From Rhizobium mongolense USDA 1844 (GTDB lineage Bacteria > Pseudomonadota > Alphaproteobacteria > Rhizobiales > Rhizobiaceae): DNA of 64,000 nt. The first letter of the stretch is position 1. Each line of letters opens with the position of its first letter. Below are positions 7,821-17,684 of the stretch, piece after piece. The translations under genes and the position numbers were made by a program. Location of the stretch: positions 131,976 to 195,975 of the forward strand of contig NZ_ATTQ01000006.1 of assembly GCF_000419765.1 (NCBI RefSeq), written 5' to 3'. The notes under the pieces were generated by a model. The model did no database searches, was not told the DNA's origin, and saw nothing but the letters and a program-made list of their open reading frames with translations.

Positions 7821-10800
7821 CAGAAGCGGATTTCAAGCGTGCCTTTGAACACGCGGCCCCAGCCGTTGAACCCTGAGGCGACCTCAAAATCCTCATCAAG
7901 CAGATTGTAAGCTGCGGCTTCGAGTGCGAACCGTTTATCAAGTGGCTCCCAGACAAGATTTGCATCGAGCGTCCAGTAATCGTCGAGGATCTCATCGGAT
8001 TGATCACTGTGCCGTTCACCGACATAGTTGGCCGCAAGCGTAGCTTTCACATTGGCTTCGTTCACCCACGTGAGGGCGATTTGTCCGGAATGCTTTGGAA
8101 GGAACGGCAATTCTTGGCCATAACCGTCGCTTGACGGGTCGTTATCTTCGGAATCGCTGAGGGCGTATGTCGCGGCCAAGCCAAACCCATATCCCAAAGC
8201 AATGTTTGCTGTAAACGAAGCGCGATCCGCGCGCGCTTTGCGGGTGTCGAAGCTCTCCAGCGCAATGATGTTGTCGATTGAGAGTTCGCGAAGTTCCTGA
8301 TGCTGGACGTCAACAGCCGTAAACAACCAGTCATTCCATTCAGCATCCCACCGAACAGTGAACGTGTCCGCATAGCCTGAAAGATCGATGCCGAATGTGT
8401 TAGGCTGCAGGCCAACGATGCCGACCGGGGCAAGGGTTGGCGTGGTGCCATTCGTTCCTTGTCGCAAATAACCGGCTCGCAGCCAATGGCCTTCCGCCGG
8501 CGACCACGCGACTCCTATACGGGGCTCGAGACGTTGAATGTCTACCTCGTCGCCTTGGTAAAAGGTACCGAAGAGCCCGTACTCCGCCTTCAAATCGGGC
8601 GTTATCTCATGAAGGAGATCGATGTACACCTTGCCATAGCGTGTACCGGTATGTTCCTCGATCTCACCGAGAGGAATCCCAACCAATGAAACGCCCGTGG
8701 TCGTTTCTGTGTCGATCCATCCTCCTTCGACACCATAGCGCCAGGTCAGGTCATCCACTCCGTAGGTGTGATTTATCGCGCCAATGTAATTTTCCTGCTT
8801 AGTGTGTATCAGGCTTGAGAACAGACCGGGAATTAGTGGCGGAACGAGAATGTTTTGATCCATCGAAGAATCAATCGATGAATAGAAGAAAGCTGAATTC
8901 AATACGTTTCGATATCCGAACGTGTGGCTCAAGCCGACTCCGGCAATGGTAAATTTGTTATCAAGCCCATAGTAGAGGCCCGGCACCAGCGGCAGAAATG
9001 CTCTGGATGGAATGTCGAGATCGTATTTCGAATCTGAATGATTGACGAAAGCGACGAAACGATCGTCCGGAGTCATCGAGGCCGTCACGTAGCCATTGCC
9101 GGCGACCAGCTTGGTGTCGGTGTTTAAATCAAGTGTGCCACTATTGTATTCGCGGGTCGTGTCCGAAGTCTTTTCCCATTGAAAATTTGCGAAAAAGCTG
9201 ATGGGCCGGGGTTCGTTGGAAAAGCCCTGAATTTCAGCCTCACCCAACGATCCCGCATTTTCTTGCGTCAGCGTTGCTCCGGCGCCAATCGAGCCTTCCA
9301 GGAAGGGCATGCGCGCGAGGTTTGCCGACCGCGAACGACCTGAAAGCATATGGGGATCAAACAATAATCCTTGAATAAAGGACGAATAGGATGACGCGTT
9401 TGCGGTGTTGGTGACCACGTTCCCGCCATAAAGGAATGAATTGGCGAGCGGGTTCACGCTTCCACGAAATGTCTGGTCGAAATAGCTACTGCCCGAAAAC
9501 GGATCGAAGACCGCATCCCCGTAATATTGGCCCCAGGCGTCCAAACCTTGGAGGCGGAAAGCTGCATTGAGCGTCGAGCCGCCGTTTTGATTGGCTCCAA
9601 GCGAGGCGTAATATCCGCCCCGCGCGCGCGATCGCTTGAGGTATTCACGGGCACTCTTCATCGCGCCATCAGAGTCATAGTCGTCAATTGCGACGGCTGC
9701 GCGGAATGCCGCGACAGAAGGATCGTTCTTGTCGAGCCGGTCGGCATTGTCGAGCGACTGGCTGGAGGCTTCGCGGTTGCCATTCTCGTAGTGGCCGGCG
9801 GCGAGCATCAGCTGGGCCTGCGAATAGCCCGGGTTGGCAGTTGAAGAGGCGAGCAGGTCATCGACCGCCTTCTCCCTCTCGCCCATCTGCAGATAGTAGC
9901 GGCCGCGTGCCAAAATGGCGATGTTGAAGGCCGGGTCGGCGGCGAGCGCCAAATCGATCTCGCGCTTGGCCTCTCTCATGCGCGACTGGTCGAGATAGAG
10001 GATCGCGAGATTTGCATGGCCAACAGGATCGTCTGGATCGAGCTCGATGGACTTCTTGAGTGCTGCTTCCGCTTCACGCGTCGCACCCCGGGCATCTTGG
10101 AGCAGGCCGAGGTCGTTCCAGGCCGTGGACGAGCCGGGCGCGACCTTGATCGCATTGTTCAGGTCCTCCAGCGCGCCATCGAGATTGCCTTCATAGTCGG
10201 CGCGCATGCGCGCGCGGGCCTGCAGCGCATTGGGGTCGGCGGGGTCGATCGAGAGCGATCGATCGATCGCCTCCTTCATCTGGATGCGGTCGTTGATCAG
10301 CATCGCGAGCTGCGCGCGTAAGGCGGGCAGGGTGGAATCGTCCGGATATCGCGCTTCCGCCTGCTTCATCGTCGCTATCGCGGCCGGGATATCCTCAAGG
10401 AACCCTGCCGTATAGGCCTTTATCGCGGCCGCATAGGGTCCCGTGACGTTTGCCGGCGGCTTTTCGGCATGACTCGGATCGCGCAGCGAACGCGAATAAT
10501 AGCTGCCATAGGCCGCGATGCTCCTGCGCTGCGGATCGAGCGCCCGTTCGGCCCGCGAGAACAATTTTGCTGCCTCGTCGTATCGCTTCTCGGCGCCGGC
10601 AATCAGGGCGTCGATCAGGTCGGCACGGGCGCGCTGGGCGGCAGAAAGCTTGAGCGTGCGCGCATTCGCAAGCGATTCCAGCGCCTTCTGCCGGCCGTCG
10701 AGCGACAGTTGCACCTCGGCTAGCGTCAGCCAGTCCTCCGCACTTCTTGCCTCAGGTGCCCTGCCTTCGATGCGGCTGCGTTCGTTGCGCATCTTCTGCA

Positions 10801-11467
10801 CCGGAAGCGGCGAGGCCGGCATGAAGGTGAAGCCGCCGCGCAGCGTCAGGTAGAACAGCATCTGCTCGCGGTCGTCCGGCGTAACGATGACGAGCTTGCG
10901 CGGCGCCTGGCCGATGGTGGCGACGGCCGCTTCGCCCTGCTCAACCTCGACACTGCCGTGCTCGTTCTTCAGCTCCACGCGGCCTTCCAGCACGATCAGC
11001 GAGGTCTGGTCGCCCTTGACCGTCAACGTCCAGTCGGTGCCGCGGATGGCGGCTGCCGCGGCCGGTGTCTGAACGGTCAGGCCCGAGCCGCCGCGCTGGG
11101 CGCGGGCCCACATCGTGCCGGATTGGAGGTTGAGGATCGTATCGCCCGCCGGCGCCATCTGCTTGACCTGCAGCGACGAATTCCTGCCGAGGCGTACCTG
11201 CGTGCGGTCCGCGAATAGGACCGCGAGCTGGCCGGTGGCATTGGTACGCAGCACGTCGCCGCCCAGCAGTTCCTGGTGCAGGTCGACATTCTGCCAGTTC
11301 GACAAGTCGACGAAGCGGACTTCCTCGCCCACCTTGCGGTCGACGACGGAGCCTGCGGCCGGTGCCGCGCGCTGCACGGGTTCAGCGGCTGCCGGCCGCG
11401 CAAGACAGCACGCCGCCACGCTCAACGCCGTAACGGCGGACATGGAACTGATGAATTTACCCCTCAT
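7820..11467 (-). CDS. FecR-domain, TPR and C-terminal beta-barrel fusion protein
   Basis: 1215 residues with an N-terminal signal peptide. A FecR domain (~45-195) contains the diagnostic AAIRGTDWTLTV. Next is a long helical region (~240-640) with TPR-like repeats such as NDLGLLQDARGATREAEAALKKS. The remainder (~640-1215) is rich in alternating aromatic beta-strands and ends in KGTLEIRF, a terminal Phe as in BAM-inserted outer-membrane proteins. I infer a barrel in the outer membrane with FecR and TPR parts in the periplasm, where they could contact the CHASE2 domain of the cyclase encoded by the next gene. FecR in iron systems is a periplasmic signal relay. No TonB box or plug domain is evident, so it is not a standard TonB-dependent receptor. 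Confidence 0.85.
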   Translation of the reverse strand: MRGKFISSMSAVTALSVAACCLARPAAAEPVQRAAPAAGSVVDRKVGEEVRFVDLSNWQNVDLHQELLGGDVLRTNATGQLAVLFADRTQVRLGRNSSLQVKQMAPAGDTILNLQSGTMWARAQRGGSGLTVQTPAAAAAIRGTDWTLTVKGDQTSLIVLEGRVELKNEHGSVEVEQGEAAVATIGQAPRKLVIVTPDDREQMLFYLTLRGGFTFMPASPLPVQKMRNERSRIEGRAPEARSAEDWLTLAEVQLSLDGRQKALESLANARTLKLSAAQRARADLIDALIAGAEKRYDEAAKLFSRAERALDPQRRSIAAYGSYYSRSLRDPSHAEKPPANVTGPYAAAIKAYTAGFLEDIPAAIATMKQAEARYPDDSTLPALRAQLAMLINDRIQMKEAIDRSLSIDPADPNALQARARMRADYEGNLDGALEDLNNAIKVAPGSSTAWNDLGLLQDARGATREAEAALKKSIELDPDDPVGHANLAILYLDQSRMREAKREIDLALAADPAFNIAILARGRYYLQMGEREKAVDDLLASSTANPGYSQAQLMLAAGHYENGNREASSQSLDNADRLDKNDPSVAAFRAAVAIDDYDSDGAMKSAREYLKRSRARGGYYASLGANQNGGSTLNAAFRLQGLDAWGQYYGDAVFDPFSGSSYFDQTFRGSVNPLANSFLYGGNVVTNTANASSYSSFIQGLLFDPHMLSGRSRSANLARMPFLEGSIGAGATLTQENAGSLGEAEIQGFSNEPRPISFFANFQWEKTSDTTREYNSGTLDLNTDTKLVAGNGYVTASMTPDDRFVAFVNHSDSKYDLDIPSRAFLPLVPGLYYGLDNKFTIAGVGLSHTFGYRNVLNSAFFYSSIDSSMDQNILVPPLIPGLFSSLIHTKQENYIGAINHTYGVDDLTWRYGVEGGWIDTETTTGVSLVGIPLGEIEEHTGTRYGKVYIDLLHEITPDLKAEYGLFGTFYQGDEVDIQRLEPRIGVAWSPAEGHWLRAGYLRQGTNGTTPTLAPVGIVGLQPNTFGIDLSGYADTFTVRWDAEWNDWLFTAVDVQHQELRELSIDNIIALESFDTRKARADRASFTANIALGYGFGLAATYALSDSEDNDPSSDGYGQELPFLPKHSGQIALTWVNEANVKATLAANYVGERHSDQSDEILDDYWTLDANLVWEPLDKRFALEAAAYNLLDEDFEVASGFNGWGRVFKGTLEIRF

Positions 11468-11581
11468 GTCTAAAGCGTTTGTCTATATGAAGTTGAAAAG
11501 TCAAGATGCGCTGCATCCGCGCTCTTGCTTTGGCTGTGAAGTGTAATATCACGGAAACACTTTTGAGCTGGAGTTGAGAAC

Positions 11582-12121
11582 GTGACGGATTTTGAAAGTG
11601 CGGCTGAGCTTATGAGGAGTGGGCCTTCGACGGAGGATATCGGTGCGGAGTATTTTGACCACATAAAGAAAATCAACGATATCTTTTACGACCAGATTAA
11701 GATTTCAGACCAGAAAGCTGCGTATATCTTTACTTTTATGCTCGCATTTTTGGTGAGTTCGAGCGATGTACGCAGCGTATTTACCTTGGAGCGCTATGTG
11801 AACGGTTATCAGCAAAGCATGTTTTTCTCCGGATTGCTTGCTGCGGCCTCGGTCTTTTCAATCATATCGGCCATCCTCGTAGTGCTGCCGCGCCACGTGA
11901 ACAAGTCGACCTCCCTGTTCTGGGGCTCCTGGGGGAAGCACCGCCATCGGTTCTGGGATGCGGCGCAGCGCCGTGACGAGGTCTATCTTTTCAACGAGTA
12001 CCTGAACAATGCCGATATTCTCTCGGCCATCGCGCGTGGAAAATACCGCTGCGTGACCCTTGCCTTCCGCGGGCTGATGGTGACCGTCATAGCCTATGTG
12101 CTCCTGCTCATCGCGGCTTAA
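11582..12121 (+). CDS. DUF5706 / Pycsar-effector-family membrane protein
   Basis: 179 residues. An N-terminal helix leads into ISDQKAAYIFTF, the characteristic start of DUF5706 (PycTM-like) proteins, then two membrane segments (~46-62 and ~79-101), a polar charged region with RFWDAAQRRDEVYLFNEYLNNADIL split around ~125-148, and a final membrane helix (~160-178). In Pycsar defence such proteins are membrane effectors activated by cCMP or cUMP; related proteins of unknown role also exist. The GTG at 11582 has GGAG 9 bases upstream. It is divergent from the FecR gene with a 114-bp shared promoter region, and a class III cyclase is encoded in that opposing operon. Confidence 0.7.
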   Translation: MTDFESAAELMRSGPSTEDIGAEYFDHIKKINDIFYDQIKISDQKAAYIFTFMLAFLVSSSDVRSVFTLERYVNGYQQSMFFSGLLAAASVFSIISAILVVLPRHVNKSTSLFWGSWGKHRHRFWDAAQRRDEVYLFNEYLNNADILSAIARGKYRCVTLAFRGLMVTVIAYVLLLIAA

Positions 12122-12371
12122 GCGATGCAGCTGCGGCGCAAGCTGGCCTTGACCTATAGCCCTCGTCCCGCGTGAGCTAAGGTCACCATGCTCCGGTTCG
12201 GAGCAGCGGGACGAGATCGAGCTTATCATGACGCAAGGTGGCGGACCGGACTGCTGTCGAGACCTACAATTCGACACGCATCGCGAAGAATTGCTTAAAC
12301 GCAGGATGCCGGGGGCGGAGATGGCAGCACTCGGTTCAGTCGTGAGCCGATCGCTGCTTATCAAGCACGCT

Positions 12372-13064
12372 TTAGGGGCGCTCGACGCCCTTTGCCGCCA
12401 AGATGTCATCCACGGCTGTCGACATCAGAAATTCCGACAGCTGCGTGGCAGCTTCTGCGTCCGTTGCATTGGCGCTGATCCCAATGGCGAAGTCAACGTA
12501 ACTTTGGAGTTCTGCCGGAAACCGCCCGACAAGAATGACCTCGGGAGCGGCTGCAAGAATCGAAGTCACGGGAACGACCCCCAACTCGGCTTCCCCACGG
12601 CCTACAGCCGGCGCTGTCTGCCCTCCTGGTACGGCCACCAGCTTGGGCTTCACCTCATCCGCTATTCCCAAGCGTTCCAGCAAACCGGAGAAGTAGCCAC
12701 CGCTGGTTCCTTCACTGGCGTAGGCGATTGATCTGGCGCTCTTCAGCGCATGTTCGAATGCTCCCACGGATCCAATGTTGAGTGGGCGACTGCCTGCCTT
12801 GGCCGCCACCCCCATTGCTATCCGGCCGAACGCTACCTGGCTGCCCGCCTTGACTTTTCCCAAGACCGTCAGATCCTGAAGCAGGTTCGGATTGATGATG
12901 ACGAGGTCAAAAGCTTCCCCGGCTTCAATCTGCTTCTTTACTGTCGGATTGAGCTCCCACTTGACCGCAACTGTGCTTCCTGTGGCCGTTTCGAACTGGG
13001 ATATGAGAGCAAGGACGGCGGGTCGGACCGCAATAGCGCCAAAAAGCCGGATTTCCTGATTCAT
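12372..13064 (-). CDS. ModA-like extracellular-type solute-binding domain protein without signal peptide
   Basis: 230 residues resembling the periplasmic binding protein type II fold of the molybdate-binding group: LFGAIAVRPAVLALISQFE at the start, then FDLVIINPNLL, a hinge-like SIAYASEGTSGGYF and a C-terminal ISANATDAEAATQLSEFL. The N-terminus (MNQEIRLFGA) lacks any signal peptide, so it would be cytoplasmic unless the start is wrong; I find no export signal upstream. No permease or ATPase gene is adjacent. Related signal-less proteins are frequent in rhizobia and their ligand is unknown. Confidence 0.75.
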   Translation of the reverse strand: MNQEIRLFGAIAVRPAVLALISQFETATGSTVAVKWELNPTVKKQIEAGEAFDLVIINPNLLQDLTVLGKVKAGSQVAFGRIAMGVAAKAGSRPLNIGSVGAFEHALKSARSIAYASEGTSGGYFSGLLERLGIADEVKPKLVAVPGGQTAPAVGRGEAELGVVPVTSILAAAPEVILVGRFPAELQSYVDFAIGISANATDAEAATQLSEFLMSTAVDDILAAKGVERP

Positions 13065-13396
13065 GGCCTAACCTGAAATCGGTCGAAACGACCTTCCTTA
13101 CAATACGTATCCAGTCTGCATTCCACGGCTGCTTGGTCAATCAATTCAGCGTCCATCCTGTCGGCCTCCGAAACAAACCGACACCCAATGAATCCATACC
13201 AGAGTCATGTTGAAAATGCTCTTCTCAAGCACGCTCTAAGAGAGGGCAAAGGCGAGCCCAAGCCACCATATTGGTGGGGCATTTGATCGAACCTTGACCG
13301 GGCGACGACCGAGCATTCAGTACCGAACGCAGTTCCAGATGATCTCTCGAACTTATATCCAATATCGATTGGATGAATGCAAAGCCAAATGTGACG
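13065..13396. other. intergenic spacer between binding protein and beta-propeller gene
   Basis: These 332 bases hold the divergent promoters of the flanking genes. I see no conserved coding sequence, RNA gene or strong hairpin. Confidence 0.4.
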
Positions 13397-14678
13397 ATGG
13401 AGATCCAACGGAGATCTCTCACTTTGCGACGATTAGCTTTTCTCACCACCCCGGCTTTCCCGCTCCTCGCGTCTCTCGCCTTGGCGCAAACACCACCGCA
13501 AGACCGCCTTTTTGTTTTGTCTGATACCGACATAGTGCCCACGGTCTACGAGACGGGACACCTCGGCCCGGTCGATCCTTACCACACGGATACGCTTGGG
13601 ATTATCGCATCGCCGTCTGGCTCGGCGACTCCTGGCCTGACGCGAGTTTCCATTCAACGGTCCGCCAGGAGCCCTCGACGTCTCCGCTGACGGACGATTT
13701 GTCTTTGTGGCGGAGACCTTCGAGAAACGCCCTGAAGGCGCGACCCGTCTTGACCAGCTTCCTCACGGCAACACCGTGCGTTTGCTGCGGGTCGAAGGTG
13801 TGCAGGCTACCGAGATCGATAGCGTGAGCATCGGCAAGCAGCCTCAAGCGATCCATCTCAACCCGGCCGGCGATCTCATCGTCGCGATCACGGTCGATGC
13901 CGAGAAGGAATTGGCATTCGTACCGGTGAGGGACGGGCAGTTCGGCGAAGTTGCCAGGATCGGTCTCGGTCTGGAGCCATCGACCGGCTTCATTCCACTG
14001 AAATCGACTTGGCTGCAGTGGCATCCGAGCGGACGCTACGTTGCTGTGAACCTTGTTGACCGGGGGCAGGTCGCCTTCTACGAGATCGTCCGTGCCGCCA
14101 ATGGTTCCGTGGCCGCGGTCAGACCGTGGGGAAATCTCGTTCAGACGAACAAATTTCCCTTCGTTGACGTCCAGTGGGGCATCGATACAGCCGGCTTCTA
14201 TGGTGTTCAGGAAGGCGTTCTGACGACCATTCGCCTGGCCGATGTAGGCGCCGCGGGCGATGACGCACGCCATACGGTGCCGCAAATCGCGCTGGGAGGG
14301 TGGGGTGGCGAGACGATCGCTTTTTCTCCGGACGGACGTTTCCTCGCCAGTTCGAATCTTCGCGGCACCGGCAAGCCAGACGGGTCCTCCGACTGGACCG
14401 AGGCAGCCTCGATAAGTCTATACGAACGGGACGCAGAGACGGGCCGGCTGACCAAGCGAGGCGAGTGGCCGATTGCTGGTGTACTACCGCAAGGTCTCGC
14501 TTTTGACAGGACCGGACGCGTGTTGTTCATTGGCGTGAATCGCTATCGAAACGAGGACACACAACTCGGCGGCGCTGTTGAAATTTGGCGGGTTCAAACC
14601 GAAGGCGCCCCGACTCTCGCTGATTCAGGAGAAAGGATCGGCCTCCCGGCAGGCGTTCATACCGTGGTTACAAGATAA
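13397..14678 (+). pseudogene. secreted beta-propeller protein (lactonase/YncE-like), frameshifted
   Basis: A signal peptide (LAFLTTPAFPLLASLALAQ) begins a protein that reads well to about 13,640 (TPGLTRVSI), then loses frame; the next frame continues as FNGPPGALDVSADGRFVFVAE and runs to 14,678. The second part has repeated blade motifs (QAIHLNPAGDLIVAIT, WLQWHPSGRYVAVNL, TIAFSPDGRFLASSN, QGLAFDRTGRVLFIG), typical of seven-bladed lactonase or YVTN-repeat proteins, so the fold is a periplasmic beta-propeller. The substrate is unknown. Either the gene is dead or there is an indel error near 13,645; apart from this point the sequence looks selected. Confidence 0.75.
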
Positions 14679-14974
14679 CTCGCCAATACACGCGGCCTGG
14701 TAACAGCCCGGATCGGCTGTTCGCGAGGAGATGTTCTGTTCTTGAGCTTCCTGGTTTGCTGCCGGCCGTTAGTCGACGGTCTGGGCTTCGCTGTGCACGA
14801 GGGCGCCGCCTCGCTTAATCCGAATCTGTGCGGTATAAGCCCTCGTCCCATTTTTGCGCGTTCGCTCTGATATCGTAGCCATTCAGTGCTACAAAACCTT
14901 CTGCAAGTGCTACGCAGTAGGATCGGCATCTCAAAAAACGGGCGCAAAAGGCAGAAAACGAGATCGAACGAGAC

Positions 14975-16015
14975 ATGACGGAACTCACCAGAAGGCCCGC
15001 AACACAAGGAAAATCCCACTATTCCAATGGGCTCGTGCTCGCGGTTGCACCCATGATCGACTGGACCGATCGCCATTGCCGGTACTTCCACCGGCAGATC
15101 AGCCGGAATGCTTTGCTCTATACCGAAATGGTCGTGGCGGACGCGATCATTCACGGGCCGCGGGAGAGGCTGCTGTCGTTTGATTGCGACGAGCATCCGG
15201 TGGCGCTGCAGCTCGGCGGATCGGATCCGGTGAAACTTGCCGAGGCGCTGCGGATCGCCGGGCCCTACGGCTACGACGAGATCAACCTCAATGTCGGCTG
15301 TCCTTCGGACCGGGTGCAGTCGGGAACCTTCGGGGCCTGCCTGATGCTGACGCCGGAGGTGGTGGCGGATTGCGTTAAGGCCATGAAGGCAGTCTCCAAA
15401 GTACCGGTCACGGTAAAGTGCCGGATCGGCGTGGACGAGCAGGAGCCGGTAGAGGCGCTGCCGGAACTGCTGGCGCGGGTGCTGGACGTAGGCGCCGATG
15501 CCGTGTGGATTCATGCGCGCAAGGCCTGGCTCAAGGGGCTGAGCCCGAAGGAGAATCGCGAGATCCCGCCGCTCGACTACGGCATCGTCTACCGCATGAA
15601 GGAGCGGTGGCCGGAGGTCTTTATCGGTATCAACGGCGGCATCCAGACGCTGGACGAGGCAGCGGCGCATCTGGAGCATGTCGACGGAGTGATGCTGGGG
15701 CGGGCGGCCTATCAGAATGCGGGGATCCTGGCGGATCTCGATCACCGCTTCTACGGCGCGCCGGCGGCGGAGCCGGACTGGGACGGGCTGCGCGACCGCA
15801 TGATGGCCTATGCCGCGCGGCATATCGAAAGCGGCGGGCGGCTGCAGCATGTGGCGCGGCATATGGTCGGGCTCTTCGCCGGGCTGCCGGGCGCGAGGCG
15901 CTACCGGCAGATTCTGTCGAGCGATGCGGCAAAGGCAGGCGCCGGGCCGGAGGTGATCGCAGCGGCCTTTGCGGCGGTGGATTTTTCCGGTGCCAAGGAG
16001 GCGCTGAGCGCCTGA
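14975..16015 (+). CDS. dusA: tRNA-dihydrouridine(20/20a) synthase DusA
   Basis: 346 residues, standard for DusA. The flavoenzyme reduces uridines 20 and 20a of tRNA D-loops using NADPH. Visible are VAPMIDWTDRHCRYFHR at the N-terminus, the FMN-binding ALQLGGSDP, the catalytic-cysteine region NVGCPSDRVQSGTFGACLM, HARKAWLKGLSPKENRE characteristic of the DusA subgroup, and the phosphate-binding INGGI and MLGRAAYQN. The start is preceded only by a weak purine stretch. It converges on cspA with a hairpin terminator between. Confidence 0.96.
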   Translation: MTELTRRPATQGKSHYSNGLVLAVAPMIDWTDRHCRYFHRQISRNALLYTEMVVADAIIHGPRERLLSFDCDEHPVALQLGGSDPVKLAEALRIAGPYGYDEINLNVGCPSDRVQSGTFGACLMLTPEVVADCVKAMKAVSKVPVTVKCRIGVDEQEPVEALPELLARVLDVGADAVWIHARKAWLKGLSPKENREIPPLDYGIVYRMKERWPEVFIGINGGIQTLDEAAAHLEHVDGVMLGRAAYQNAGILADLDHRFYGAPAAEPDWDGLRDRMMAYAARHIESGGRLQHVARHMVGLFAGLPGARRYRQILSSDAAKAGAGPEVIAAAFAAVDFSGAKEALSA

Positions 16016-16029
16016 CGCCCCAAAGCAAA

Positions 16030-16052
16030 AACGGCGCCCGGGAGGCGCCGTT
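16030..16052. terminator. bidirectional intrinsic terminator between dusA and cspA
   Basis: A 9-bp perfect stem (AACGGCGCC / GGCGCCGTT) with a 5-nt loop, flanked by an A-rich stretch on the left and T-rich sequence on the right. It sits between convergent genes, so it can serve both. Confidence 0.75.
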
Positions 16053-16080
16053 CTCATTCCTGCCGTGGCAGAAATTAAAA

Positions 16081-16293
16081 TCAGTTGGCCGAGATGTTGA
16101 CGGCCTTCGGGCCCTTGCCCATGCGGTCCGGCTCGGTGTCGAAGGTGACCTGCTGGCCTTCGCGCAGCGACTGGATGCCGGATGCCTGGAGAGCGGAGAT
16201 GTGGACGAATACGTCCTTTGCACCGCCGTCAGGAGTGATGAAACCAAAACCCTTGTCCTGGTTGAAGAATTTTACGACGCCTTTGGTGGCCAT
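16081..16293 (-). CDS. cspA: cold-shock-domain protein (CspA family)
   Basis: 70 residues forming one OB-fold cold-shock domain, with RNP1 KGFGFITP and RNP2 VFVHISAL. Such proteins bind single-stranded RNA and DNA and act as RNA chaperones; rhizobia carry several copies with either constitutive or cold-induced expression. The spacer upstream is long (over 700 bp), which leaves room for the structured 5' leader common in csp genes, but I cannot prove one. It is convergent with dusA. Confidence 0.95.
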   Translation of the reverse strand: MATKGVVKFFNQDKGFGFITPDGGAKDVFVHISALQASGIQSLREGQQVTFDTEPDRMGKGPKAVNISAN

Positions 16294-17051
16294 GTGGGAT
16301 AGTCCTTTTCCCTTAGTCTGTCTGGTATCCGCGCCCCCGAGAGGAAGCGGACGGCTTTAGCTTTCGTCCCGTTAGACCGGAACGAAGGGTCAGTCGGAGA
16401 AGTCACGTACGGGGAAAGAACGTCTACGCAGGCGGGGGTTACCCGCGCCGCCTTCCGCAACGGAAGGCTTTACCACATCTGTCCAGTCACCGGCATGCTA
16501 ATGCCCGAGTGCTGCAATTGGTGACAGCATTTCGGCAAAAAAGCAAGCGGCAATATTGTGGCATGCGCTGATACGAGCCCGGAAACGCCAAAGATTCAAA
16601 CACTTGACGAAATGTTACCTTTCACAGTGCTGCCTGTGTCATTTGCGGATTCCGTACCGAAACGGGACCGCGCCACCCGTCCTCTACAGCGATCTCGACC
16701 GCGGCCTTGCGCCCTTCGGTTCCTTCCCCGCCGCCATTTGCCCAGCGCCTCATTCCTGTGTTTTTCACGGGGAATCCAACCACGCTACGTTGGCGCCGTG
16801 TCGGTGCCGTGCATGCTCTCTTACAGTGTTGAATAGCCTCCCGCGCCATGGACATGGCGCTGCTGGATCCCTGTGACAAGCATAGAGATGGGGGATGGCC
16901 GCCGAAGTCGGTTCATCGAAGCGCTCGCGCCCAAGCGAATTCACATGCCGCTCCACAATTTCGTCCCGACTGGAACCGAATATGGCGGGCGCGGGTGCTT
17001 CGGGCTTGATGCCGGAGGGCCGAGGGGTTAGGTCACGGGGAGTGGGGACAG
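16294..17051. other. long spacer containing the presumed csp leader
   Basis: The part next to cspA (about 16,300-16,480) contains several short complementary segments and probably holds its promoter and leader RNA. The rest shows only short open frames on both strands with no recognisable protein motif. Confidence 0.35.
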
Positions 17052-17684
17052 GTGAATGCTAAAGGACAGGTGGGCGGTTTGATCGATCCCTATATTTTGC
17101 TCGGACTTGACCGCGACGCCGGCGAGCAGGCGATCCGCAGCGCCTGGCGCAAGGCCGCCAAGACCGCGCATCCCGACTCGGGCGGCGATGCGGAGCATTT
17201 CGGCCGGCTGCAAACCGCCTACGAACTCTTGAAGGATCCGGTGCGCCGCCGCGTCTACGACGACACCGGCTACGATCCGCAGCTTGCAGACCCCAAGGAT
17301 CTCGAAGGCGTGCTGATGCTGGAAAAGCTCGTCAACGACGTCATCCTCGACGAGCGCGAGCCCGGCAGCTTCGACGCGGTGGCGGCCATGCGCAGAAAAC
17401 TCTCCGACGACATCGTCAAGAACCGCTTCCACATCCTGGAGCTGGAGCGCCACCGCAACCGCGTGCGCCAGCACATTGACCGCCTCGGCCGTCGCCCGGA
17501 AACCGACGTGCTCGGCTCCATGCTGCGTGCCCGCAGCCAGTCGATCACCGACGCCATCCGCAAGGCGGAAGGCCAGATCGAGGCGATCGAGCATGCCTAT
17601 CAGATGCTCGAGGGGTATTCCTATGAGGTGGAAATGGTGGCGATGGTGACCGTGACGGAGCGGCGGGGGGAGGCTGCGGAGTAA
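17052..17684 (+). CDS. J-domain protein (DnaJ-like)
   Basis: 210 residues. The N-terminal ~70 form a J domain: DPYILLGLDRDAG, then the essential HPD motif in TAHPDSGGD, and the helix IV pattern LKDPVRRRVYD. The rest is charged and predicted helical with no zinc finger or classic DnaJ C-terminal domain, so this is a specialised class C co-chaperone that would stimulate an Hsp70. The only start giving the J domain its full N-terminus is the GTG at 17052, preceded by GGGGACAG. It stands alone, with a decayed region downstream. Confidence 0.9.
   Translation: MNAKGQVGGLIDPYILLGLDRDAGEQAIRSAWRKAAKTAHPDSGGDAEHFGRLQTAYELLKDPVRRRVYDDTGYDPQLADPKDLEGVLMLEKLVNDVILDEREPGSFDAVAAMRRKLSDDIVKNRFHILELERHRNRVRQHIDRLGRRPETDVLGSMLRARSQSITDAIRKAEGQIEAIEHAYQMLEGYSYEVEMVAMVTVTERRGEAAE

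Noticed and set aside
5838..12121. Canonical Pycsar defence operon
   Set aside because: The cyclase is a CHASE2 membrane enzyme with adenylate-type residues in a divergent operon, not a PycC-like cyclase next to the effector; kept as a looser hypothesis.
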